Below, in pieces: positions 26,801-39,200 of a stretch of 64,000 bases of DNA. Position numbers and translations under genes: made by a program. The first letter of the stretch is position 1. Each line of letters opens with the position of its first letter. Under the pieces are notes generated by a model that had not been told where the DNA came from, searched no databases, and saw nothing but the letters and a program-made list of their open reading frames with translations. The DNA comes from Triops longicaudatus (taxonomy: Eukaryota > Arthropoda > Branchiopoda > Notostraca > Triopsidae), in contig JAGQDJ010000003.1 of NCBI GenBank assembly GCA_022885665.1, positions 496,001 to 560,000 of the forward strand, read 5' to 3'.

Positions 26801-29800
26801 TCGAGATCACTGTGCATGGCTGCAAGCGAAGTCACACTTTCGAATGCCTAGAGAGAAGAAAATATAGATAATTGTGCAAGGAATTTAGAATTTTCTGAAA
26901 AGGGCTGTCAGACTGTAAAGTGCAGAATAATATTTTTTCCCTATTTTGTGGACTTTTTTAGTGAAAAATTTTGATTTAAATTTCAGAGAAATTTCTGCTT
27001 TTTAAGTTTTTTTTATTGGGAATGTTTTTGCAAGCTTTCAACTTCGTTAGGTGTCAAATTTCAGTATAGGACGACATAAAAGTAGGCTTTGATATTTTGG
27101 CTTAATATTTGACTCAAAACTAAACTGGTCAAAGCAAGCAGCTCACCTAGTAGCTTGTTTTACTGTTACATCAACAACTAGTGAAGTGAAACGATGTACG
27201 GCAACGAGCAAAGCTCACGCCGACGAAACAAATAAAAAAGTGAGCTTTGAAATCAGAACTTCTAAGGCTGATTTAATGAAAGTGAACGTGTTAGTAAAGA
27301 AAGTCTTTGCTAATAGAAGTTTGTCAATTAGTTCGCTTCTGGCAGACGTTATGAAAAGAACCACGTTCTCTATTCCCAGAAACCGTCATTTGCAAGGGAA
27401 CTGTTTAGTAACGCAGCTTCCGTATTTATTGGATGGTGGAAGATTTAGCATCCAAGCAGGTGCAGTTTTGGTAATATCTGACTTCTGTCTTTTTGGGTGG
27501 TGGAAAAAAAGACATTTGCATTTGAAAGTTGGAAGAATGACAAAGAACTCGCTCGGAACCAAGATTAATACGAAATTCGCTGTTTGGCAATAAACAACCA
27601 AGTTTCCTTTTTAGAATCATTACGCACCTTTTGTTAGCTGGAAAACGTAGTTAATTGAATTTCTTATAGCAGACAGTCAAAACTGATACGTCCTTTTGTT
27701 TGTTTTATGGAAAATCCAACTTGACTTAATTGCCAATTAATCTCCCCCCATTCGCGCGATGTACCGTAACTTCCAACTAAATTTATGTTGCAACAGAACT
27801 GCGTGTTTTCTGTCACGGTGCGCTGGGAATACGAAAGGGATTCTGTAGTTGATAGGCCATTTAACTTCCGCATCGGAAACTGTACGAAAAGGAAGAATAT
27901 AATCGAGTTGGCTTGAAAGTTTCCTTGACAACTAACAGAAACATTGACTTTGCTCGGTTTTCTGGTTGCCAATCATTTTACTGGCTTTGTAGCATAAAAC
28001 ATTAGGAGCACGATCACTGCAACTTTTAATTTCGTATTTTACTCGACGTAACAGACCTCAGAAATGTGTTACTGCGGAAGAATGTACGGTACAGTGCTTT
28101 TATTGTAGCATTAAACAGCATGCTATTGTTATATAAATTTAGCAAACAGACTTAAAATACAGGGCTCTTAGGTAACATACATTCGTGCTGCTCAGAGCTG
28201 TTATAACTACGTGTTTTTAAACGAAAATGGGGGGGGGGGCAACAAGCGTGGCTCGGGTAGTAGGGGGCTATAAAGGCGTTTCTGCACGTAACAGAACCAT
28301 GGAAGGTGTTGAGGTGTTGTTGAAGCGGAAGAGAACGCTTTTAATTACATTCTTAGCGCTGAGGCGGAAAATGCGAGCTCAAAGAACAGGTCATAAATTG
28401 TTTGCGACTCTAGCAAGCTTCATTCGATCAAAGAATGGACCCTTAGTTTCCTCAAAGCTGCTTTTATAAGGGTGCTACCATTTCTAAATGTTGGCACTGT
28501 ACGAAGGGCTATTTTCGAAGCAGAAGGGCTCAAGTTTGCTATCAGTTTCGAAAACTGAATTTTTCGTCCTTCCTGTATTTCATTTTTATGTTACGGATTT
28601 ATTTTTCGTTACTTTAAATACTTTTAGATTTCAATTTGATTTTCATCGACGTACCACTCATTTATAACAGTTTATTTTTGTTTTTGTGTAATGTTAGCTT
28701 TCAGTTTAAGCCTGGGTTTTAATAAGCTAAGCACAAAGAAAGTGGCGCATTACTGCAAGTGAGGGAATTGATTTTCTAATCACTGTAGCAGAGAAACTAC
28801 TGGGGAAGAATTTAAAATCGAAGAAGGTGAGGGAGGCTGATCTTTGTGCTCGGTTTACGAACGGGGTTGCACGTAAAGGTAGACCGTTGCGAGAGAAAAA
28901 ACCGACAGAGAAACACTTGCAGATTGAATCAGGCACACTTCGTCCTAGAATTTTGAAAGAGAGAAAGTGGAACAAAGAATTCCCTCTCGTTGAAATTTTT
29001 ACAAGGCAGTTCTTTTGACCTTGCTTGACTCGAGTAGCTAATCGAGCGACAGTGAATTGAAGAGAATCACGAGATTGAACTTCTTAGAAACTTGTCAACA
29101 AAGTTTTCGTTTGTCCTCGGAAAACGAGAGACAAATCCTGAGTGGCAAATACGTTTTGTTGCAACTTAATTGAATTGCTCTAACTTTTTTCTTTTTTTAA
29201 AATTATGATTTTTCTGTTAGTGTTGTGCCAACAAGCGAAAAGCAGGGTGAATTTTTAGACGTAAAGTGGACATTTTACCGCAAAACTTACAAGCTGAGAA
29301 ATTCATTACTCATTACTGGCATGTATTGTCTGATTATTTGACTACATTAAGCAGGATTTATCAAATATTTTTTCGTTTCACATGGTTGAATAACAATGAG
29401 CAAACCTTTGCTTTTGCAGCCCCAAAGCCTTTCTAGCGATAGCTTTTTTTTATAAAACAATCTCCTTCCTCAAAGAATCCAGCGCCACAGAATAGTCTGC
29501 CATAATCGGACTTCTTGTGATAAGTTTGAATTCACCATGTGTCAAAAATGTGTAAGAAATTAAAATGGAAGCTAGCAGAGAGCAAGTGCCCTTATAAAAG
29601 TAGTAGTAATAATAACGTAATAATAATAATGCTAAAATAAATAACAAATCTATTATGGTCGCCTTTTTGGAACCAAGAGTATTTTTAATAGATTTTTTTT
29701 GCACTAGACAGCTTTATTACGAGAAAATCTATTATAATTGGTAAGATATATCCTTTAAAAACGATATTTTTTTTTTTGCAAAAAACGGGGTTAAATTGCA

Positions 29801-32800
29801 CCACATGTTAACACCATATTTAACAGTCTTCCCATCCGTTTTGGTTTCAGGCGCCTTTGGTGTGTCCATTTTCCCTTATTTAACTCCATCTTAACAAAAA
29901 CTAGAAAGCTGGGGAAGAAACTGCTCGAAATCTCAGAAAAAAGCAATTGTTTTATCAAAACTTGGGCATTCAAGTTGTGTGAGACCTCAAAGAGTTTAAC
30001 CCGCATGTCGCACAGCGTATCCACTGTTAGAATAGAAACCTCCACGGGACGATCCTCGTACTTGGGGATTAAGAAGGGACACTAGCCTTTTGATCATAAT
30101 GGGAATTGAGTTCTACCCAGTGAAGAAACTTCACTGGGAAAGTTTTTAGGGAGTGAAAGGCGAGTTTGAAAGCGACCCACCATAAGATCCCCGGAAGACG
30201 CCCGACATTAAATTTAATGACGATAGAGTCCGTGATGGGGAGCACTAGAAGAAGAAACTAAGCTTTTAGGACCACCGTCCACCCTTAAACGAAAAAAAAA
30301 AATGAAAGGAAGGAAAGTATCTGACAGGAAGCTGTCACCAAATAGCTTATTGACATATGGCTGAGTAGGAAAAGTCTTTGGATACTTTAGATAGCTGGGC
30401 TTGTTTTTTTTCTGAAAAAAAAAATGTGAAGGAACACGCAAGTGAATGAAACCCAAAAAAAGCGAGAAAAATTATCTTCTTTGAGGAACCGAACTCAAGC
30501 AATAGCTCAAGTTCCGTAGCCTAGAAGCTTCCGTCACTCGAAGTGTTGGCGCGGAAGAAACGGTGAGAACGTCACACCCACCGGTAGGTGGGGTGCGAGG
30601 GTGCGACAAATAATTGACTAAAAAAAAAGTGGAGAAGCAAACCGTCTGTTCATGTTCTCTCTGCTGCCATTAATGATTTTGCTCGCTCCCAACTTTCTAC
30701 ATTGATTCGTGACTAGTTACGTGAGCAATTGGAATTGACAGCAATCTGCTGCCTCCTCGACTTCTCCCCCTTTAATGAGCTACGGCTAGGGCTTGAGAAT
30801 ATATTATGAAAATACTTCCCTGGGAATTCATTTAGAAATAGATTCTGGCAATCGACCAGGAGGAACATCTTTGGAAGATGGTTAGATGCAGTAATATTAA
30901 AGGGTGGTAGGGGGTTCAAAAGCAATTAATAGCGATCCGTCTCCTTGTTTAGTTTACCCAGTCTCCTGCTGGCACAGCTGGTTTTGTGCTTTTTGCTCTG
31001 CTTACCGAGGGAGTGCGTTGCAACAATCCTTTTCGCGTTGCAGTACTGTTGAAAGACAATAGTGAGAGGGGGAGGAGTAAAAGAAACAAAGGGGATAATG
31101 AGAGGATATTGCCAACACCCCAGGAAATTAATCGTATTTGCTTTCTTCTCGAAGTATCTCATCCTTCCCAGAGACTCTTTCTGTGGGGAAAAAAGGAAAG
31201 GAAATCTCGTTTTGGTGAAAAGGTAGTTTTGTCCATAGAATTGCTGCAGTCGCATTTTTGGTAAGCGAGATACGATTGGACGATTTTCCACGCCTGGTTA
31301 GACTGCGAGATGTGTCGGTACTTTTTCGGTTTGCGAAATGCTGTAAGAAGAGCTGGAACGAAAATGTCTTAAAAACTTGAAGATTTTTATGGTTTACAGC
31401 CCAGTTGGATGTGGCTAGTTTTGGCAAATGGGTCTGCAAATAACCTTTTTTGTCTGAAACGATCGTTATAAGGATTAGCCTTTATATCATTTTTATGACT
31501 TACATTTTATGGCAAATTAAGTGAATAGATCCTCAGTATTGCCTAAGAAACCTAGACAAGATTTCAATGATGAATTTTAACATTGTCCATGATTAAACAA
31601 AACTCGAGCCAATTTGCTCAGAAAAAATAGAGAAAAATTCTGCGTCTAAACCTTCCGGACAAATCCATATAAAGTCCCTATTCAAAGTATATTTTCAAAA
31701 AATAGGCCAAAAATGTCTTCAAGAAGGAATGTTACGCTGAAACCTAGAGAAGCTTCTTAGTATTTATTAATAAGTGAATTAAATCCATTGTTTGCACGAC
31801 TACAACCACATTTGAATAAAAGTTAGAAAAGCAACCGTCAAGTAATTAGAAAACTGAAAGTTTGAATGCCTTAATTTGCTTTACGAGTATAAATCTTTTG
31901 CTACAGCTCGTAATTTATTTCTTACATTTGTTTTCCTATTTCTAATTTCTTGATTCCTGTGTTTAATCCCATTCTGTCCAGGTTAAAAGTATTTTCAGTC
32001 AGATTTTTATTTATTAACTTTATAATAATTTTTTTTTACGTTAAATACTATTTCAAGTTCGGTGCGTTTTCTATTGTTGTATTTTATCAATAACGCAGGG
32101 TACGTAAAAGCAATTGCAAGGTGTGCTGATTGCGAATTTCATTTGGAGATGAGACCATTTATGCCAAAGGGAGTGTCAGATTCTTTTTTCTTGTTTATTC
32201 TTATTTTCTCTAATTGGTTGTTGGGTATCTGTGGTTGGTCTCTTTGGCTTTTTATGATGATGATGATGGCAGTGACGCGGGGTAGACTTGTTATTGGCTC
32301 GTAACGCTCCTGAACGCAGTGGGGCTGAAAGGAAATCTATGGCGGTCTAATATACCTGAAACTACCGTTTGTTTCCTGATTCGGGTCTTGTTTCTCTTTC
32401 TGAAAGGCAAAAGCGAGAGATTCCTTTGCGTTTACAGCGCGACAATGGCGCTGACGAAAGGGGAGGGAAATGCAAAGAAAGATGAGTACAGATACAACGG
32501 CAATACAAGGGGAGGAAAGAAAAATGAGGCGCAGAAATAATTGTAATTGAGTTAGCTCTAGCTTTGTTGGCAATATATACAGCCCTTATTGCCTTTGTGC
32601 CAGTACCCTTCACTAAGGAATTAGCTCGAGTCCTCTTACTGTGTTTGAGTAATGTGATTTTTGTTATTGCTGTCTGTACATAGTCAATTCCGGCAGCACA
32701 AGAAAGAAATAATACTGGGCTTTGGATTAAGGGGAATGAAACCTTTCCGCCCAATGAACCAAGTAATAGGCCCGTGGTTATGTAGCCTGGTCGTACGATA

Positions 32801-33550
32801 AAAGCTGGTACTGACGTCAGTCAGTTTGGCTAGAAACTTTGCGTTTTGGGTCGACGAGCTCTTTTTTTTATTGGGTTTTTAACTTATTCACTATTTTAGT
32901 TTTTTTTCTGAAGATTAATGGCTAAGATGTTTCGGAAATGAAATCGTGAATGAAAAGGGTTTTGTTGGGTCGCATAAAAGCCCATCGAGGCTGGTTAAAA
33001 CGCGTTCGCTGGCCATTAAATTGTTAAGAATTTGAAACTGTCGCAATAGTTTCGAGCCAGAAAAGCAGTTTGAAAGAACTTAACGGTTGGTACACCGATG
33101 AAGAGTTTTGATTGCAGTGGAGTCTTGAGAGAATCTGCGGGCCACGAATGGTAATGAGAACGAAGATTGTTTCTTCTTTGGATGAAGGTAAGAGAGACAA
33201 AAGGCTCTTGAAGACTCGAGAAGGCCAGAAAGTGATACAGTGGGTTTATTCTATCGTTTCAAGGGAATATGATGACACGATACGTGAAGAGGCGCGAAAG
33301 CGCGTGTTGGAAAGTATCGTTTGTCTTACCCCGATGAAGATTATGCGGGATCTGTGTCAAGTGCCGTTGACATCCTTTGCGTACACCGCTATTTAGCGCT
33401 CAAGGGCCTTGTAGACACTTCTTATCTCATTGGTGCAAGATTAGAAAATGAAACCTCTCAAAATCGGGATTGTAGAGGACTACACACGCTGTCGCACAAT
33501 TTTACCTCGCTTAACACTAGGCATACTTAAGCTTTGATTTCCTAAAAAAA

Positions 33551-33611
<61 letters not shown>

Positions 33612-36157
33612 GTTAAGAAAAAGAAGAAGCAATAAATAAAAATGCATTATTGTAGATTGTAAGAAATGAAGAACAAAAAGAAAGAAAGAAAAAAGTCCAG
33701 AACCCTTGAATTTAAGGCATAGTTTCCCTGTGGCAAAGAAAAAATTTTCCTAATTTCGCGATCAGCATAAATAAGCGCCAAATAGACATAAATGCCAGGG
33801 TTTCTCGAACCCGGAAATTATGTATGACATGGAAATGTTAGCTAGCATTGTAAATCGAGATGCACTGAATAAAGTTCCTTCTTTCTTGGGTACGTCAAAA
33901 ACCTATAAAATTCATTCCCCCTTTCTACTTGAAAGTAAATAAAATTCAAATAAAGACATCGTCAGAAATTGAAGTACGAGTATGCTTTGCGTCCTTAAAT
34001 CGATTCTTCGACATGGAATGACTTGCGAGGGAAGTCTGTCTGCATTAAAAGAACCGGGAGGGTTATCAAGGTCGTGAGAAATCGTGTACGTTGAAGTAAT
34101 CCGATTTCTGGGTTATTCCAACTCTCCTTGTATCAGAAGTCGATTACTCTGAGTTAAAACAAACCGAAAGGATTGCAGTGAATCGGCATGCACCATTTTT
34201 TTATAGTCGAGATACAGAGATACACTTGTCAACTGCCGATCTGTTTGCTGATCGTAAACAACGTATCGTACTCTGAATTTCTGAACGCATTTATTTCTAT
34301 TTTTACATTAAAAATGACAATAAAAATTCAATATATAAAAAAATGGAGTTCAAAACCAAATAAAACACTTATAAATTTATCATACAAACGTTAAGGTTTT
34401 TGTAGAATTTGCAACAATTTCGTTTACGTTTTAAAACAGTCGTGAAAGTCATTTATGCATAAAAATAAATAAAGTAAAATTAAGATTACAATCAAAACAT
34501 TTATAAATTTGTCATAGAAGAATTTAGTCGTAGTAGGATTTCAACCATCTATTATTCGTTTTAATACAATATTAAGACTGTTCAGTGGAATAATAAGAGG
34601 CCAGTATTATTAGAGAGTCAAGAAAGAATATTGTCCATCATTCTTATTTGTCATCGCCGTAAGTGGACAGAACTTTGCAGCCACAAAAGGCTAGCATTTT
34701 CTTTTGTAAGTCAAAGAAGTAACTTCGTGGTCTGTGGGCAGTCGTCACGAAAAACGACGAGCTATTGTTGTTTGTCGTGTAGTGACAAAGTTTGGTGACG
34801 ATACTTTTGCTTAAGGTATGCCTTCTTTCAAGCCCAGAAGAAAGGACAAGTCAGACAAGCGAGATAGGATAGAATTAGGTAAACGTCTCCCCATGTCAAT
34901 GTCAGATGACAAATGTTGACATTGTTGTATAGTTGCACGGCCGTCAAAATGAACATCGACTTTGGGCCCGAGCAAACAAATCAGCATCATTTATTAGCGT
35001 GGGTTTGGGCCACGGAAAGGGCCGAGTTACAGATCTTCCAACTGCCTTCCATTTCTCATTCAATTCCTCCTTCTGTTTCTCTCTCTCTCTCGTTTGACGT
35101 TCAAGCTCGCGCTCTCCAAAGTTTCTTGTTCCACACTGCAGAAGCGCAAGAAAAGTCGCTCAATACCAGCTGCAACATTGCTGCGACTTGGCTCTTCGCT
35201 TAGTAACCTCCCCCCATTTGGCCTTTTGTTTTTCTCTCCCCCCATTTAACCCCCCTTCCCCAAGCCTTTCGGGGGTTCAGTGCCCCGAAAGTTGAAAAAG
35301 CGCCTCTTTTTCTATAAAGTCGGAGGGGTTTTCAGCGTCAAGGTTCTTGAAACTTGCCGTCATGCGATTCATGGGAAAATACGTACATACTTGGGTATTT
35401 ACGACCTGATGCCAGATAGTACTTTGGATTTACATCTCGACAGCACGCAATTTTCCCTTACCGAGGGGGGGGGGAGCGGGTTGTTGTAGCGTGTTGTGAA
35501 AAGCCGGAGGTTACGTGACGAACACTTTTTTGGAAGATTGTTTTTGGCCGCCCGGTACTTTCTGGAATTAAAAGTCTTTGCCAGTAATTTGACCCCCGTT
35601 TAAAGACTGGTTCGTTGGTAAAAGGGGAAGGAACACTTGAGAGTAAAGTGAGGCTTTGGGGGAGGAGCTACGGCAAAAAACGGTCGAGCTCATCAAGACG
35701 AAAGCTTTAATCCGTGATGAGAGGGTTTTAGAAAATGGTTTTGGGTGAGAAAGAAATGTTTGCCTGCCCACGCTTAGAACTTTGATTAGCTCATTGCACC
35801 ACGTTAAGAGATACAGTCTTGTTTTGAAGTTTTTCTGTGCTACTGGCAGCGAAATGAAGAAAATGGATAAAAAAGTTGGTGCATTAAAAAGAGTAAGGAC
35901 ACGAGGATGAAAAGGTCCAAAGGTGGAGACGCCTATCTCGCGAGGTATAAACACGCTTTTAAAAACAAGTCAGCAGAGAGGAAAATGGCAAAGAAATCCG
36001 ACGAGAGCGTAAAACGCAGCCAGTTGCTTAGCTGCGGCCAGTTGGACGTGACTAGCAATGTAACAGGGAGCAAAGTACTGGCCAGGTACGTGATATTAAT
36101 AGATAAACATTCGGAGCAACGAAGAACTTCGGCTCTGTTTAATTTTTCGACCACTCC

Positions 36158-36201
<44 letters not shown>

Positions 36202-39200
36202 ACTTTACCAGCGTAGGCCAGAGCGTATTGCTGAAACTGTGCATGTACAAACGTATTTACCAATGGAATTTGACAATACTTGATGTATACAGCGCAGATT
36301 TTTTTCGACCGTGAGAGAGCATTGGTTGACTCCTCTGATGTTAAAGATCGTTTTTCTGTTCTCTTCGGATTCTGGGAAAATCGTGATCTGTTTTTAGCTC
36401 TACGAGTCCAAGCATTCCATGAGGCGAACCTGATTGCTGGTACAGCTTAAATATGTAGGTACATGTGCGGTCGCTCTAAGAGAGATCATTCATGGGAATC
36501 ACCTGTGACAGATGCAGCGAGAAGTTAAAAGGCAACGTATCATCGTATATTACATTATTTGAATGCTTAAAATAATTTTTAAAAATTCAAATAAATTTTA
36601 AAAATTCAAGTAAGTTTTAAAAAATTAAAATTAATTTTAAAAAATCTAATAAATTAAAAAAATCAAATAAATTAAAGAAATTCGAAATAAATTCAGAAAA
36701 ATATTAGATAGATAAATTTGAAAGTAATGGAAGTACGGTATAATGTTCCGGTAGACAACACTACAGACAGAAATAAAGTATGTAACCTTTTTAAGGAATT
36801 TGAATCGCGTTTATAATAATAGGAGCTCTTTTGTTAACTTTGTAAGTGTTCGTGCAAAACAAAGACTCATGAAGTTTTAGCGTGTCATGCACAGAAACTC
36901 GCCAGCGGTGCTGAAGCAGAGCTATTGTTTCCATCCACGCACTCAGGGCTTTTACAAAATCTTGCAAAGAACTCTTGCACTTAATTAGCAAGTTTGTGAG
37001 GTGAAATGTTCGTACTTTTTATTCTTATACGTACTTGGTGTTACACGGTAGCGAACTTGAAGGGTGTTTTCGACCAATTGTACAACCTTCCTAATTAATA
37101 AGGTTTACGTCATTGAAGAGAATTCTTAGCCCCGAAAAAGAGTGATAGGGCATGTTTTTTAATAAGACACACAATGCAATTAGCTGTTTGAAAAATGTGC
37201 AACATAGCTTCCATTGTTACAAGTCGCAAAAAGAAATAACGAAGAAATTGTATAACTGTATTTTGCGTTCTCAGCGCCCCACTTGATGGGCTGTTGGTTA
37301 CATGTTTCTTGTATGGCTTCCGAGGACGTGATCAAGCGAGGAAGTTGTGTTCTTGAAGCAGGGGGGGTTGGGTGGTTGCACCAAATGGAGTAACACAGGA
37401 GGCAGTATTATTGGAGAAATGTGCCTCTTTTGAGAAGTCAATGGGACTGCGATGAAAAGACGTCATTCTTAATAATGTTATAGAAAATTGAGAAAGGGAA
37501 ACTAATTTTTTGGAGTCGACTCTGATATTGTGTGCTGTAATAAGGCAAGTTTCTTTGTAGCCCAAATTAATTTTCTTTTTTTTTGCCTGTATTGCGTTTA
37601 GGAGCAGAGCCATAAATCGTACCGACCCTTGTGCGTTTTGACATTTCGCTTCAATTATTGGCTTCATCAGTTGGAGCCAGCTGGCTATCATCTCACGAAT
37701 ATCTTCCTCCACGCACTCGTCTGCTTACTATACCTACGGTAAGATAAATCTTTAGTTTTCTTAAAAAGAAAAGAAAAAGTAGTTCAAGAAGGTTTCTAGA
37801 TCCAGTTAGGAAGAAAAAGGCTAAAGGATAAAATAAGTCCATGAAAGGATACTTTCGGATGAGTATTGATGATCCCAGTCAGGCAAATATCGATTCTCAG
37901 TGTCATTTTTTTCTCTCTTCTCTCCACCTCGAGCTACTGTTGTCGACTTTTTTCTCATTAGGCCCCTTTTTAAAAAGATCCCTTTCTCGTTACACTCGTG
38001 TAAGGTGTTTTTTGCCGTTTTGTCCTGCCATTGTAAAGGCATCTGTTAAATCAAGATAGGAACAGCTGTAGAAACCAGCTGCTTGGCTGTTCCTTGGACG
38101 ATAATTAGCCCCTCGGATTAGTTGTTCAAGTTCAATCACTTCATAGAACCATTAAGACCAGGATTTATAACTATTTCGAGCTTAAATTTAGATTCTTTTT
38201 TACATTGTAATTGTCCAACGCAGTTAATTTCCGTGCGATTAAGCTAGTTTTGTGTAATTACTGCCCAAAACTCGGTAAGCCATTACTGGTAGTGTAATTA
38301 TTTAAACTTACGTATTGGGGTATTTATTTTATTTATTTTTCATTTTAAATTAATTTACTGTGTATGACTATCCGAATTTCAGCAGACCTGGATATTAAGA
38401 TGTGAGAAAGTATTTAACCAGCGCAAATCTAACCGATGTAAGTTTGATCTGTATAAACCTAATCTATATAAATCCGATTTCTTTTGCAAAGCGTTTATAT
38501 CGCCCAAACTTTAACTTTTAATCATCTGAACTCTTCATTCTGAGGGCAAACAAACATACGACGACCCACAACTATGTCGGTATTTCCCAGTTGTCTCATG
38601 CAAGTTAAATAACACAACATCTCCCAACCGAGTTTTCCGTAGCACTGAATCAAAGATTATACTTTCTTACCAAGAAACAAGAAGCCGAAGTACCGGTAGG
38701 CAGCAACTAGGCGTGTTACTGCCAGAAACGGGATTTCTGCTAAGAAAGTAATTGACATTAGCTGAAGGTAGGGCGACGTGGGTGTAAAGAGGGCGTTGGT
38801 TGACACATGTAACGAGCAGCCCGTCAGTTCTGGTCATGATCCAGCCGAAACTTCGGTGTCTTAGTCTTTAAGATCTGTCTTTTATTGACCTCGAAGGAGA
38901 ACAAGTTACTGTATTCCGAATTGCTGCAACTCTTCCCGCTATTACCTGTCCCTTTATTGCTTTTTACGACCGGGGCTTTACTAAGGCAGTGGAGACTGGA
39001 CCTGAGAGAGCTGAATGAGAGAGACAAAGAAGGAAATTGCCACTGCTTGATGGAGCGGACAATTTCGGGAGTATTCATCATCTCCGAGAAGGTAGTTTCG
39101 CCCTGCCAGCTCTTTCCAGCGGGAAAAAGTCCGACGAGGGTCGCATTGGTACCGGTGAGAAATAACAAATAAAAAAGTAGATGAAGAAAACAAGCCCGGA

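Larger units (their letters stand above)
17852..37601 (+). other. TMTC3: TMTC3 intron 1 (about 19.8 kb)
   Basis: The intron starts with GTAAGA and ends with TTTTTTTTGCCTGTATTGCGTTTAG (the pyrimidine tract is strong). I see no nested coding gene on either strand. Frames above 100 codons, for example at 27186-27593, 35907-36314 and 32362-32754 (minus), are compositionally like non-coding DNA and show no known domain. It contains an (ATT)n array, a 40-nt T run, a degenerate 19-nt minisatellite, several G runs and hairpins, given separately. First introns of this size often hold regulatory elements, but none is demonstrable here apart from one TGACGTCA site. Confidence 0.85.

Noticed and set aside
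26434..26871. 145-codon open frame in intron 1
   Set aside because: No recognised domain, low-complexity Lys/Glu-rich start and no supporting splice or promoter context.
33112..33396. 94-codon open frame in intron 1 with a charged, helical-looking product
   Set aside because: It looks the most protein-like of the intronic frames, but I recognise no family, and it has no evident exon partners.
33550..33611. Regular repeats considered as a CRISPR array
   Set aside because: The repeats are simple microsatellites without spacers, in a eukaryotic intron.
33795..33825. TTCTCGAACCC, similar to a tRNA T arm on the minus strand
   Set aside because: The stem does not close with the standard 7-nt loop and no cloverleaf is present.
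35907..36314. 135-codon open frame containing a poly-phenylalanine run
   Set aside because: The frame runs through the 40-nt T homopolymer; it is an artefact of that run.
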